Shown here: positions 47,035 to 62,000 of the stretch, in pieces
How the letters are laid out: every line of letters begins with the position of its first letter
Numbering within the stretch: the stretch's first letter is position 1
Assembly (NCBI RefSeq): GCF_932276165.1
Contig: NC_064002.1
Location: 8,680,001-8,744,000 of the forward strand
Reading direction: 5' to 3'
Origin: Plutella xylostella
Taxonomy: Eukaryota; Arthropoda; Insecta; Lepidoptera; Plutellidae
Length of the DNA stretch: 64,000 nucleotides
Notes under the pieces: generated by a model
Told to the model about the DNA's origin: nothing
The model's database searches: none
What the model saw: the letters and a program-made list of their open reading frames with translations, nothing else
Program-made: the position numbers and the translations under genes

Positions 47035-50000
47035 CAGAACAAATTGGGCGAAGCTCAAGCGAAGGAGTATTATTGAAAACGTTCCCGAGCGTGTTTTGTT
47101 TTATTTGGTCGTTCGCCCGCGCCGATCGGTTTTGCTTGTTGACAGCTAATATGCGGGCAAGTTGACGCGTCTCGCACGGGGTTGCGGCCGCTTTCACTTG
47201 TGGCCTACGGCCTCTTGTTATGATGATAGAGAGAGATCCCTAGTAAACATGAGCTCTGTTAACATAAGAATATCAATCTACAGCATGTTTTACGCAAATT
47301 ATATTAAAGTGAGCTATATTTTCAGTCAAATTCAAGTAAATGTTTTAATATTTAAAAAATGCTGTAGTTTGTTGATGTAGTGCACTAGATTACCAAATAT
47401 CAATTTAATATAAAAGTAGGATTAGCATCGCTCTGCTTCTTTTACTCCCTGAAATACTTTAAAATGTATTAGTGACTGAAGTCCTTGTTAATCCATGTCT
47501 TCGGTCCCGGTCGGCTGCAACCCGGATGGGGGGGTTCCCCCCTATCTGTCACCTCCTTCATCTTTCCCGCGCTTCATGCAGGCACTTTTTGCTCGAGACC
47601 GGGCGAAAAATCTGTTTTCCCGGGCGAGAGCGCGCTTGTTTCTGAAATGTTTGACAAGCGCACGCCTCGGCCGGCAGACCGGGGATTTATTTACTCTGCT
47701 TACTTTTTATCACTTTCAATCCAGTCAATAGGTAGCAGAGGCCGGCAACGCAAACTTTGCAATGGGTAAAAGAAGAGGGGTTATTTTTTTATTCAAACTG
47801 AGTCAGCGTAAGAAATTACAAAGTATACTTAATGGTTTCCCTAGGTTAAACTTTTTTGGGTGACATTTGTTTTGTCGTAAGTGTTAAAACTGAAAAAGTC
47901 CCATCACCCCTGCGTTCGCACATCATACACACACTTACCTACTTCACTCAGATTCATTAGCGTAAATCAATTATTCAGAGAGGTCTCCTAATACCCATTT
48001 TGAGCACGTCTATATTACCAATTATCCAATATTTCCGTAATAATGTGGCTTTCGGCTAAATGAAACCGCATAGCCTCCAGCTAATATCAACTAATTGACT
48101 CCAATTTGAATTTGTACGCTAATTTCTATATATTTACCTTTGTAACTTCCCAACTTTGATCAATAGGTCCACGTTTGCTGAGGGATTTATTGCCATATTG
48201 TAATCCCTTGGGTCGATTCCTTTGATCCCGAGCAGAAATGCGAATAAATATCCGTCTCTATGGGAGACCTTTAATGAAAGTGGATCGATACGATTGTTCA
48301 CAAATACAAATCAAATATTTTGAATGCCAACCGGCGGCCATGATGTCGCCCAGACCCTGTCGTAAAAGGCGGGAAGCAGTAACACTTGATAGAAAATTTC
48401 AATTGATTTTCGTGGAAAGAATTCTAACAATACGAGAGGATTTTCCCGTCCGCCGGGTCACTGCCAAGGTTTCCCTTCGACCTGAGTGTAATTTTTAACC
48501 AAATAAGCATAACATTACCGTAACAGCGCAATTTGTAGGTAAATAGCACATAAAGAAAATGGTTATGTAAATGAATGTCGTCCGTATCATGTGTGTAATC
48601 TGGTTATTTCTCATATTCGCCATGGGGTAGGTACTGAGTCGAGAACTAACAGCGACGAAATGTTATAGGACGGGGAACACGCGATGCCTACCTTGAAAAC
48701 TACATAAAGTCAATGGGATCGTTAACCTTAATGTGCTACAACGTGATTTCATATTCATTTATATATATAAGTACTAGTATTTATTAGTATTACGCTGAAA
48801 AATATGTGGAATCGAGAGCAAATGTGAACGTTTCGTAAACATTCAAACAGAAAGCTATAACCATCTTGTGAAGTTGTTTTTGTAAAATCTTTGTTTTTCA
48901 ACTATCTTTTAGCTTTTTATGCTTAAAACATGAATCCTGCATAAAAGCATAAGCAAGTTTTACTTTTGCGAAATACTGAAGAGTTAAAAAGTTTTTATGG
49001 CTAAAGCAAGGTGGAGCTATAAGGAAATGTATATGAACTCTGTTTTACAAGTCCTCTTATTTATGGACCTGTAAATCTTTTTTAGTGTATTATACCTAGC
49101 TAACACGCGTAATAAATCCTTAGTGTTTACGTATTTACATACTTGTTAATAATTAAGGTGCTGCTACATATACCTTCGTATGCCTTAGTATATGAGGGGA
49201 TTACGTCAGGATTACGTGTGTAACTCTTTGTAATATATTACCTACGAGACAAAATGCGGCTTTATTTATCTGCTGAATGTTTTTCAGATTATTAACGTTA
49301 TCTAAAATGATTCATATTACGACTTACTTGTTTCTCGTGTGATGATTGTGACCCTCTCCCAAATCAGGATATTATGTGTTTAACGTGATTATCGGTAGTT
49401 AGCTATGTCATCGCATTATAGCTAAGAAATAAACACACCACACAATAAGTTTTAATTCGATCCCGAAAGCGACTTGATTGATATGAAAATGCAGCCGTTC
49501 ATAGGTTTTTTACAGTGCCACCAACACGGTGGAGACATGTGGAAGCCCAAGGCGAATAAAAATTGCTTACATAATCGTTTCACCCTCACCCAGTACCTAC
49601 TCTACCTACATATATGTTGGTCGTACGGAAATTCTCATAGATGCAGCGATGGCGTGTATGAAAAGTGCCTAGTCAGGTCTTGAGGTTCATTAATTCGCCC
49701 GTAGGTGCCCAGCGAGGGGTTTTGTCTGCGGGCCACGGTGAATCCAGATCACTATCTTTTAACCTGCGCTTCCCGTGGTAGAGTATGCTTCCTGAATTAC
49801 TTCCGACATAGGTACGTTTAAATGCTTACATAGAGGTCAGAATCATAACCTCTTCGTTCGCTTCGCTGTTTGTGGTGTTTTATGTTCGAAATTATGGAGA
49901 GTTTAAAAAGAAACATTACATGATAGTTTTCTACTCAATCTTACTCTTTTTCTAGTTAGGCCTGTGTTAATGTGTAGTTACACAAACACAGGCCTAAGTA

Positions 50001-53000
50001 TAAAAAGAGTAAGATTAAGACATTAACATTAAGATGATAACTTAATCATAGTATAAAAATTATATGAAAGGCATTTAGAATTTAACGATAAAAGTACCGG
50101 GTACTAAGTGATTGGTAAGAATTTCAAGCCCCCGTTTATCTTAGGATAGTCAACCGCCATTCCAAGGTGTGTCTATAATTTAAAAAGTCTCACTTCTCCG
50201 CTTCTAACAAAAAGTAAAATAGGAAGCAAGACAGTACCAAGCCATTTTGTTCAACTTGCGCCAGCTAACGAGAAAATTTGTCTCCATCTATTAATGAACC
50301 ATTAATTACTTTTTTGTACCAACGCTTTTTTTTAAGTAAAAGATGGTTCATTAAAATAAAAGTAGAAAATTGCAATCCACAGCAGATTTTCAGTTTAACA
50401 CGCGACAACACAAAATTTTTACAGGAATATTTAATGTCACTAGCAGGTATCTGCTTAATACTAACTACAGTTAGGTATATCGCTATAATAATTACAAAAT
50501 ATTAGTATTCTCGTAATTTATAGAAAAAATAACACGGGTATAAATCTGCATCTACTTTTTACGTACCTCGGTACGTTTGTACAAAAGCAGGTGGCTCGCT
50601 TGCAAGTTACCTCGACTACGATTTCAGTGATTAGTCATGACATGACTATGGGTACATAGTACATACTTACATTTTGTATCTGGCACGTGCATAAAAAAAA
50701 CTTGTCCAAAAACCTACATGTTGTCGGTATACAACACACAACTTGCCAAAATTCTTCAATCCACACATGCCAGCTAACATAATCCTACCATTCCTTAATC
50801 TTTATTAACGGCAACAACTTATGACTTATGATTAATTCGTGTGCTAATGTAATTTGAGAATTGGACGCGAAACAGTCACTCCCAAAAGGGAATAGTTTCC
50901 AACGTACTCCCTCACTGTTTATGTTATGAAAACAGTTTCAGCTACATATATATTTTCCCGCTCTAAATATAAAACCACGTCTGGTGTGTTTACAAACAAG
51001 AATAACGCTGGATTTCTGAGAGGTTGTACAAAGTTAACAAAAATGTTATAGATATTATTAATCTTGTTCTTGTTTAAATTTTATAAAATATACCTACTGT
51101 AATGATAATCATAATTTTATGAATAGGAAGTTTAATTTTTCAAAATTTTGTAGAACAAAAGTTAAGTTTGTTCGGAATGACCACTACAACCAGACCTTTT
51201 CAGCCTACTATAGCACTTTTGCAACACTCTGTATAATATGACGCACATTATAGTAACATCCAGTAATGACTCACGACTCTGAACAACCACTAGGCACCGC
51301 CGCCGTCGCGATGAATCAACATCGAATGAATACAGAGTGTGACCCAGTTCGCGCAATCCCGAATCAGTAAGAAAGTGGGGCGATTACTTAGCATACTCGC
51401 AACAACGGCAACTCGACGTGCGGAGCGCCTGATAAGTATAGGGTCGGAAGTCGGGAGGTGCGAGCCCCGTGTCGTCTTACTTTAAGAAGCAAGTCGTTGC
51501 GGTGTCGCTTAGTTGCTGCAGTAGTGTCATTAGTCCCCCTCTCCCTCCTTATTCCATAGTCTCCGTACACTCCATTTGGCCCGTTTATGTCAAAACGACT
51601 TAATTACGTTAAGCGAAATTAGTACACAGTTTGCCCTAATTATTTTAACAGGCCGTGTTGGGACATCGCACCTCTTCTGGATTGTTTTGTTCGATTGCTT
51701 AGCTTAGCCCTCGTCAGTGTAAAGTTGGTCGCTTTTATGACCCACTCAGGTCGTAAACTCGTCGTTTAACGTGCCCGATTAAATTAATCGCCCGTCGATC
51801 GCTTCGTTTTAGTCATCATAGTTGCACAAATCGCCCCCATCTGACTGCAATATTTTACTGGGATGTATTTTTCATTTTTACGGCCAACGAATCGATCGTA
51901 TTTTTATTTCTCTCGAGTAATTACTGTTTTAATCGCTATACTCACAGTTAACTGTACCCTAACTAATATAAATTATGTAGAGATACGTATATAGACTGCG
52001 TTTTTAATTTGCAAGTACTAATTTCCGTGCACATTGAAAAGTGGCATCGTACTAATCACGCGAGTCATTTAGCACACAACATTAGTTTGCAAGTGCAATA
52101 CTTGGGTGCAATTCCTGCCAGCAGAATGTAATGTAGTTTGGTGCTTCGAGCGTCTTCGGAATGTTCTCCAGGCAAGTTCATATCGAGGGCTGCCAAAACG
52201 CCATCAATTGCGCTCTTGCGAATTGTTTAGCGCTGCTCTGCTTAATTTACACCGTGGGAGCACTATATTAATGTACGTCTCTAATCGCATTCCTTGCTCG
52301 GATTAAAGACGGCGCCAGCGATGCTAGGATATAGGATTCGAATTGCATTCGCTTGTACATATTATGTTATAGTTCATTCTCGATGTGGAAGTTTCTGTAG
52401 TTAGTTATATATCCGATTTCGCAAGACGTTAATTCTTCAGCCGCCTAGTGAGACATCCCAGCTTTATGAATGAATTTAATATTAACATTTTACGACGTCG
52501 GAACTCCGTCGGGGTCACGCAATTTAGTAGCGTAATGAATTTTTACGCCACTCCACAACTTTTTGAGACGCGAAATGTCGCCGGAATTATTGATTATAAC
52601 TGTCGCAAAGTTTCCTTTAATGCTTCCTTGAACAGCATCGGCGGTGTAAGTCAGCGCAGTCGTTCCCGCCAAGCGTCGCCGGCTCCCGGGACCCTTTACG
52701 ATAACCGTCGAGTGATATCTCGGGGCCGCGGGGGGCGCGGGGGGGGCGCGTGACATTGCCCCAGTATAATTGAACTCGCTCCCTTATCACGAATTAGCCC
52801 GCTAGCCCGCGCCGCGCCGCATGGATCACGGATAAGTACGTCGTTCCGCACGCTCACATTTAAACCCACCGCTCACCTGTTTCCCGACAGCCCTCTAATT
52901 AAAGCAATTAGAAACAAATCAGCGCAACCCAAATGATGCTGCACAATGCCACGGCTGGAGTCATTTAAAAGCTATTCCGCTGAAAAAAGTTATTAAATGG

Positions 53001-56000
53001 CTCCTCGTAGGTTGCAGGGACGCAGCCAACTCGCGACGACAAGGTAAATTGCTATTTGCAAGTTGCGATTCGCCGTTGCGCCTGTAGTGCTCTCCCACTG
53101 CCAAATTGAAACAGCCCGTAACTCGCACAAAATGAACGTTGGCCTTGCAATACTTTCACGCCAGCTACTTCCCTTCTCCTCCCTATCGCTCGGTACATTT
53201 CCCGTTTCCGCTTTCGAGAGACCTGCATTCCAGCTCAAAGCCCGTCAAATTGAAATGTAGGTCTAATAGCGATATTGATAAAGCGGCCTGCTCTTGATTG
53301 GAATGGTCAATAAAAGTACCTGCCTCCAAAATAGAAAACATTTTCCGCACTGCCGTCATCTTTGATATTGCCAGTCATTTTAAATGCTGCTGAAATTTTC
53401 GTTCGGAAATGTTTAGACGTGAAACGAGCACGAAGGGCATTCTCAGTATCAATATTGAAACGCTATTTTAAAACGTCCCGTAGCATTTGGCTTCAGGGAA
53501 TGAAAATGATTCTGTAGAGCGGCAGCGAACGCGGATACAAAACATACAGCAGAATATTTGAATTTCAAAACTGGTCCAATTTCCCTGTTGAATGGTGTGG
53601 TGGGTGGGTTCAGTATGTATTAGAGCGGCGGCGGCGGCGGCGGCGGCGCGTGCAGCGAGGCGGGCCAAGGGTCTGCTTGCGCTGCCATATCGATCCCAAC
53701 TTATTTGCAGTACAACTTACCTGCGAGCGGCATACACTATTTATTTATACGTCGTCTTTGTACGCGGCTCTCGCTCGCAACTACTTCTCCTTTGTCGTTA
53801 TTGGAACCCTTCGGCGACGTTCTATTTTATGCCCCGTACATGCACCTACATGAAAGTAATATCTTACAATCCCCGAGCTTGTTTTACTAAATAAAGATTA
53901 TTCTAATGCTAAGTAAGAATTGTAGTGGAAAGCTGTTTTAGAGTTTATTTATGTGTTGTCCTTTATGCAAAACTTCGTTTACACAATAAATTCAGTAGTG
54001 GATATCCACCGGCAGCCATTTTTAAACAAAACGTGACGGGTCTAGTTTATTTTACGTGGCCGTCATTAATCAACGCACCAATACGTATTTTAAAGCAACG
54101 TTATATTGAGTTTGTGCTGTAAATATTGTAAAATTGAACACGCGTGACCCATTTGTAGAATTGGATACATTCCGTCCTTTAACAAATGGAAACTTTTAAA
54201 AACGTAGCTATTATTCAAAGATACCGTACGGCGATGGATCGCTTCGACTGTTTGTTTTTTAACAAACATTCAGCATTTTACAAAGTTTTGATGGTTCGAC
54301 TCATAAATGCCCTGGAGAGTCAGTACTCTTTTGCCTCTGAAGCTGAAATAGCCCGCTGTAAACTTAAATAGATTTATGCTACAAACCACTTCAGACGTGA
54401 AAATCTACACGTGTTTTTTGCCGTTTCGTCCGCACACCTATTTTCCGGCAGTCCTTGTTTGTTAATTTCCATTTTAACTAGATTATTTAATTTGGTTTTT
54501 ATCTCTGATCTCGCAGTACCAATTCGAGTTAACAGTTGCCCAATTCGATTACCCGTACAGCGCGATAATAAACCGACGTCGGCTCAAAGCGGTTTCATTG
54601 CGAATGCTGTTTTCCTGCCCGGATGAGCGGTGAATAGTTGATGCGGCCTGATATCCTTCACTATCCGTTATTACACCCGGAGCCGGATAATCCGGGACGT
54701 TGCCTCCTTTAGCCAAACTAAGCACCGGATTAGCTACACCAAGATGTTAAGTTAAAAGGTTATAAAGAATGCAAGTGTATACTTAATTCAAGTGAACTAT
54801 ACATACGTAGATAAATCCTAAAGCCTAGCCTAACTAGCCCAAAATGAATATCATATGGCTGATGACGGCCACTCGTCTCAGGATGAAACTCACACCGATA
54901 TTAGTCCTGATTATTCAGCTGTCCAGCCGTAGATCCGTCACTCCTCAGCTGCGTATGGTCACTACTGGTATTGCTTTATGATATGACTTTAAAGACGAGA
55001 CCAAATAGACTTGAAGTACCTAACTTGCCGACAAACAAACATTGAACCCTCTCCTCCCCCCCACAGATACAAACTCGAAGTGGCCGGCAAGAGTCTCCCG
55101 GTCCTCACCACGCTGGACAAGGGCCGCTACGGCGTCATAGTGTTCGAGTCTCTGTCCAAGTACGCGAGCATGGACAAGTGGAACCGCGAGCTGCTGGACA
55201 AATACTGCCGCGAGTACTCGGTCGGAGTCGTCGGGTTTGCGACACCGGCCGAGGAGACGCTGGTCGGTGCACAGTTGAAGGGGTTCCCGCTGTTTATGCA
55301 CACCAATCTGAGGTTGAAGGTGAGTTGGTTGAAGTCAGCTTTAGATGTTGTAAGGATTTCGTTCCGATATCTCTTCCCGCTGTTTATGCATACTAATTTG
55401 AGGCTGAAGGTGAGCGGGTTAGGATCCGTTGAGGATTTATAATGCCGTCCTACCATTCTATTTGTCAGCTTGGCAGCGATAATAGTCGTAAAGTTTATAC
55501 CACGTGCTGATGCCTTAGATGTAAATAAACTACGTTACATCAATTTGAAAAAATTAAGAATCTCAGATTAAACGTTATATACTTTCTTGAGGCCTATAAT
55601 CAGTTCTAGAAGTTCATACCTATATTTAGCTATCATTAGCGTATCAGAGACAAAAATGAGACTGCACTGGCCTTAGGCACTGTTGTTATAATGATAAGCC
55701 GTTACATTAGTTGTCAGTAACTGCCAAGAGTGCTGAGGTTGCAGCAGACAGTACAAAGTGCAGTTGTTACATCACTCAGAGAGATTTCTACCCTGTAGCC
55801 TCACCTTTATCTATAACTGAACTAATAAAATAAACTCCTCCACCAGGACGCAACCCTGAACCCCGCGTCCCCGGTGCTGCGGCTGTCGCGCGCCGGCGAG
55901 ACGGCGTGGGGCGCGCTGCCCGGCGACCACTGGACCGTGTTCCGCGCCAACAGCTCCACGTACGAGCCCGTCGCCTGGGCGCTCATGCAGGCCGAGTACG

Positions 56001-59000
56001 GGATCACTGGTCAGTACCATAGGCCATGAGTTACTTAATTTTTATACCAGTAAGCGCTTTTGAAGTCCCATGGAAGTCAGCAGTGAGGTGCGGGCGGAAT
56101 GCGTCTGTTCGAGCAATTTCGGCATTAGTTCGCTCCGAAACGCACAGAAGACACTTTTAGGTCTCCACGCAGATGGGCCGTTCAAACTATGCAACGTCAT
56201 TCGCCCGTGCACAAGTCCTAGTATGCTGCTCGATTGCTATTCGTCTATTGCGGAATCGGTGCACTCTGAATCCTCTCTTAGCATTTCTTGATGAATACTA
56301 AATAGTCTAGTCACAGCATCACCGGTGCTACGATATGTTTCAAATTTGAATACCTGTATTACTTGCAGATTTAATATGGATTATTTATGAAACTGTTGAT
56401 AGTTCGAAACATCCATTGCCTATTAACAAACAAAGTAGTGTAATTCAATGTTTGTCGGTAAGTCGAAAAGAATTCCGAGTAACCATTAGACAGTCATTAA
56501 TAAAGACGTTTCCGGTGAGTTGCGCCAAATATAATAATATGGTTGGTTTACTTCAAATGAACAAAATAGGTCAACAATATGCGGCCCACTGTGTTTCTGA
56601 GAATCTGGAACAAATTCTATAATTTCTTTGTAACCTACGAAATTAATAATTATTACTAATAGTTTGTTTTGTTTCACACACGATAGCTGAGTGATAACAA
56701 ACGCTTATCTTTATTTAACCAGGAACAGAAAACTACACTATACGCATATAACGTGTATAATTAAATTAGTTTTTACCATGTGGTCCGGAATCATTATCAC
56801 ACGAGTAACACAAATCGAGATCCAAATGTTTCTCACCACATATCAACCTATTACCAACCAACTGAAATGTGAAATTGCATTATTCTGATGTGATGTGTGT
56901 AATTGTTAATAATGTTAAGTTATATAACAACTGAAAAATTATGCGTTTTCATTCAGTTGCATACCTACATTTTCTATCATTTGTCCCACTGTGTATAATT
57001 TGGTTGATTTGTACCTATATAATAATTACGCTAGTAATATATCAATTATATTAATACTCAAACTTAAAACTCGGCATACAGGATCAGTTACATTCATGAA
57101 AATACCATAGGTAGGTCTTTTTTCAGCGTGTTGTTGCGGTCCTTGAAAGTGACCTATGTCCAACAGTGAACGACTATTCTTTGATTATGCTTATCCATAT
57201 TCTACTACTACAATTTATTCCTAATCTCGCTGGAGAACAAAGGGACGAAGTGAAGCGCCACTAAGACAGAGACATCCGCCCAAGACATGACAGGCTCCCC
57301 ACCTGGCCTATTATTCATATTCTATTCCAACTAAATGTATTAAATTTCGTCCACCAGAAGAACGCAGTCCACTGGCCACGGTCATCCAGGACCACGGCCG
57401 GCTGGACGGCGTGCAGCGCGTGCTGTTCGGCTCGGGTCTACAGTTCTGGCTGCACCGCCTGTTGTTCCTTGATGCGTTAAGTTATCTGAGCCATGGCCAG
57501 CTTAGCTTGAGCCTCGAGCGGTGGATACTCGTCGATATTGACGACATATTCGTCGGGGAGAGAGGTGAGTGTTTTCAATGTCATATTTTTTACTATCGCA
57601 GTATATGTTTAATTAATGGTTGCACAATGCACAGTCATAGGGTCCAATGTTTCTAAACTAATTACAAAACATTGAGACAAAGCTAACTTTGAAGTGGATA
57701 TGAAATATGGTTAGCAGTGCAATGCCGTGTAAACAAAACCATAGACAATTATAATTAAGTTATACTGCCAAAGTTTTGTTTAAAATATCCCTTTTTTTCG
57801 TTGTATAGTTTGCAGTGTCATCAATTAATTGACTATCATAAACCTGCCATAACCTTACAGTCCCTACACACCAATGACTTATCTACACTGCGCCTCATAA
57901 CTTTAAACCACCAACCCTCATTGACCCAGGTACCCGCCTGCACGTGGAAGACGTGAAGGCTCTACTAGCGTCCCAGGCAGCACTTCAGCGGCTGGTGCCA
58001 GGGTTCCGCTTCAACCTGGGCTTCAGCGCCAAGTACTTCCACCGAGGCACCGCGCCCGAGAACTGTGGGGACGATGAGCTGCTTAAACACACGCATCAGT
58101 TTAACTGGTAAGTGATGATGATTATATATCTTTCTAACTGTTGTGGTAAGTGGTGGTATCTCTGTTTGAGTGCTGTGGGTTGAATGGATGGGTTTGGCTG
58201 TCTCTTTCTTTGTGTACAGGTCAATGGGATGTTGGGTCGTGTTTGTAGATGTAGATTATATAGTCCATATGACCCGACGGTTTTGTGTTTACGTTTATAT
58301 GCAACAAACTTAACAAAGCACATATCTCAAATTTTAAAAATACATTTTATATATGGGTTTAGCCTAAATAGATTTTTACGGACCTACGTCCAGACTGGGT
58401 CTAATTTAATCTAAAAGCATTTAGGGTTTCCAATTTTCAGGACTCTGCAAATCTGATCAAATAAATCAAATTTGCCTCGCCGTTATTTACATAAGTGATT
58501 ATTTATTAGGTTTAGATTTGTTGAGATTGTTATTTATTTGTTGTAAAAGCTCTGCTCTTTTCTAAGCAAAATAATAAAACGCAAAGGCTATTAAAAGTTG
58601 TACATATACAAAATCTGTAAAGGAAAATGTTCATAATTTCTTAACAAAATCTTAAATTTCTCACCTTGTGAACAGAAGAAGCCAATTTCTGAGAGACTGT
58701 ATTATAAAGCTCAGCTTTTTTATTCATAACAAAAGGTGTACTTATTTAAGGCTGCCGGGGAAACCAATGTAAAATATTGTGGAAATCTTCCTGAAGGAAT
58801 CTTAATTTAGCGGCGAAAATGCCGCGGTCGCACCCTTGACGTTACGATGAATCATTTTGAAATGTGATCCATTTTGTCGAAATAATATCATATTTAGAAG
58901 ATATTTTACGAGGCATTGCGTAACAATAATCTTTCTGAATTAGTATTTCCAGATTTCAGACAAATGATAATTTCAAATCTGTCATGAAGTATTCATAAGT

Positions 59001-62000
59001 TAGTAATAATTAACACTCTCAAATGGAACTAAGATCGGAGCGTCGATCGAAGACTTCTCATTTAACTTGCAGATATCTCAAAGTCGTTACTGAGATTTTA
59101 TCACTTCGCTACTATCGATTATTTCATTAAGGAGTCAATTTGTCTACATTAAGACTTTACGAGCTACGTGACAAGTTGGCTTAGATAATAATGCATACTT
59201 AACATAATATAAACACTTCGATCTTGTTCTAATAATTATAATAATTTATTTCAAAAAACAGTTCACAATTGTTCCTTAGGCTTAGTTATGCTAGTTATAT
59301 AACAGCAAGAACTTACAGGTTCATATGTTGCTGAACTAGGTTAAATAACCTGTATTTCAGCATACAGCGCCCCCTTAGAATGGTGGTATAAAAATATAAT
59401 CTACTAAGTAAGCAACATATGTTATATTGTACAGCATATTATAATCGAGAGTGGGCACATTGCAATCACCATTATTGACATCTAAGACCTGATAGTCCTG
59501 AGACCTAATAAATACCTCTCAATGTAAAAAAAAACTATTATCAACTTACCAACCCTATCCGGGAATCGAACCCGCTTCATTACTTTAGTCAGTACAAACT
59601 GAATGTTACAACATCCGTTCCTAAGTCGCAGATTTAACGAAGTGTTAAAACGCGTGTAATTTCACTTCCACGGCTTCGACCCTCTTCCCATCGCGGGTCA
59701 TGCGACTCAAAAGGTTGCGTGGCGAAAATGTTACCCTTTTTGTTAAATTCGCCCTCCTTTTTGAAAACAATGTGAGTTCTTTCTTTTCATCTCTATTATT
59801 TAAAACGTGGAATGTTTAACCTTATCTCTCAGCTCGTGTTGTTCTAGAGAAGGTGTTTCTATTTACTAGTTAGCTAGGGTTAAAATGTGTTTTTTTCATA
59901 AACAACATAGTTACCAAACTTTATTTTTTGGAAAGGTTTTTGATCCATGGTATAATGGGTAATAACTAATGTTGTTTAGTAAAAAACCGTCCATTTATGA
60001 CTTACTAAGCAAATTATAACCAATACCTTAATTCCTATTACCCTCAAACCTTCACTTTCTAACCCTGTTCTCCCTCCAGGTTCTGCCACATGTGGAACCA
60101 CCAGCAGCCGCACCTCTACAGCAACGTGACCCAGCTCGAGGCGGAGATGATGCTGAACAAGCAGTTCGCGCTGGAACACGGCATCCCCATCAACTCGAGC
60201 TACTCTGTCTCTCCGCACCACTCCGGAGTGTACCCGGTGCATGAGCCGTTGTATGAGGCGTGGAAGAAAGTGTGGGATGTGAAGGTGACGAGTACGGAAG
60301 AGTACCCGCATCTGCGGCCGGCTAGGTGAGTTGGATAGTGGAAAGCTATGTTAAGGTTCCCAAATAGGCTAACTGTTTACCGCTGACTAAGTTAGCGGTG
60401 TACCGGTTAAGTGTGCCGAGTGTGTTCACAGTTTGCTAGTTTGGCGCTCATTGTAGGTACGACCCCTCTGTCCAATCTTACCTCTCTTAGAAGCATTGTT
60501 ACTATGAGAGGGGGGTCAGGTTTCTCTGCATATGACCGTACGCAATTTGCAGCGTTACGCGCGCCTAGTGACTGGGACGGAGCCTTAGCTTTTACGTTGC
60601 GTTTTTACGAGAGATACGCGGTGAAGTGACCCCTGGGGAAAATAAAATAGCACTATTTGCCGATATGAAACGCATTTACGCATTCCTCGTAACCTATATC
60701 ACTCTCCATTTCGTCGCCTAGTTTCTACAAGAAACAAGGACGTATAAACATAAATTCCCATTTATTATATTTGTCTAGACAAAATGATTATCTGTTTACG
60801 AGTTATTTATATGAGATATCCACATCAAAGTTCAAATGTAACACGAGGATTTATGCTGACACAATAACAAGTCCTTGTTTAGGGCTGAAGCAAACACACA
60901 CACAGTCACTCACGACTACACAACAATGTACGATAGTCGTATCGAATGTACAACTTAGTTACAATGTAGACAGATTGTCTAATATGTACTGGCCTAAATA
61001 CCTGTTGTATTATTTGTGGTGTCTGGCCGAACATCCTATTTAGAATGACCTAGTATTTGTGTCCTATCCTGTATCAAAGCAATGTTTAATACTAAATCCA
61101 CTACAGTTAAATACTAAATTCACTATGCCAGTTCTGCGTAAATCCATAAAATTCATACATGTAATAAAAAAAAACCAAAACATATTGGTTCAGTAGGTAC
61201 GTGTTTAAAATAAGTACCTTTGATTTTACGCATCCAATTAAATGAACGTTACTTCTCGGAACATTTTCAACTATGTTACACATACACGTTTCTGCCCCGG
61301 ACGAGGTTAATAACTAAACTATTGGCATAGCAGCCTTACCAACCACTACACTACCCGGTCGTCCTGATGATTATGCCTTTCATTTGAACTCCTATTTTCC
61401 CTCATTGTCCTCCTCAACTAAACCCTTCCACCGCCAGGCTCCGTCGCGGGTTCCGCCACCGAGGGGTCATGGTGCTGCCGCGGCAGACGTGCGGGCTGTT
61501 CACCCACACGCTGCTGCTAGAGCGGTACCCCGGAGGCAGGCAGCGGCTCGACAGGAGCATACAGGGCGGGGAACTGTTCCAGACTGTTATTAATAATCCT
61601 GTGAGTATTTCGTTATGAGAATGTAAGCTTTTAGGGTCTACCTCTCTACCTTTGCTCTACCTTAAGGGCTTTTAGGTATCTCAGAAGGAGGGCTACAATA
61701 CTATTTCATTAGCCTGTAATCGTTCAATTCTGGTAATAGGCATCTCTAAAGGAGCGCCACAGCATTGTGACCTCAGCCTATTTGACCTGGGCGTCCCACG
61801 CTATACAGGGTGTTGCAAAATTGGTATACTAAGCCGAAATCTACATGTGCAGCATGGTATATCTAAGCCCGAAACTGAAATCAGAATTCGGAAATTCGCG
61901 AAAAAAAATAATAATTTTCCATAGTAAAAGTCACGTGACCAACAAAGTTTCTATGGAAAATGAAATTTTTTTTTCGCGAATTTTCAAATTCTGTTTTCAG

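Larger units (their letters stand above)
43198..55066 (+). other. NDST intron 2 (about 11.9 kb)
   Basis: The intron is GTGAGT...CCACAG. It holds several fold-back repeats (43393-45971, 49938-50015), a CA microsatellite and long stretches (46000-46980, 47040-49930, 50020-53600, 53650-55060) where I recognise nothing. A GC-rich area at 52660-52830 includes GGGGCCGCGGGGGGCGCGG. No exon-like coding block is visible, and exon phases on either side match without one. Confidence 0.8.

Noticed and set aside
46988..47197. 69-residue frame ending in a Cys-Val repeat
   Set aside because: The repeat comes from translating the CA microsatellite.
52448..52756. Overlapping open frames in GC-rich intron 2 DNA
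   Set aside because: Both strands are open through a G-rich run, a composition effect. Exons 2 and 3 join in phase without it.
53468..53894. Alanine/arginine-rich frames over the CGG run
   Set aside because: These are produced by the trinucleotide repeat on both strands; no conserved protein sequence.
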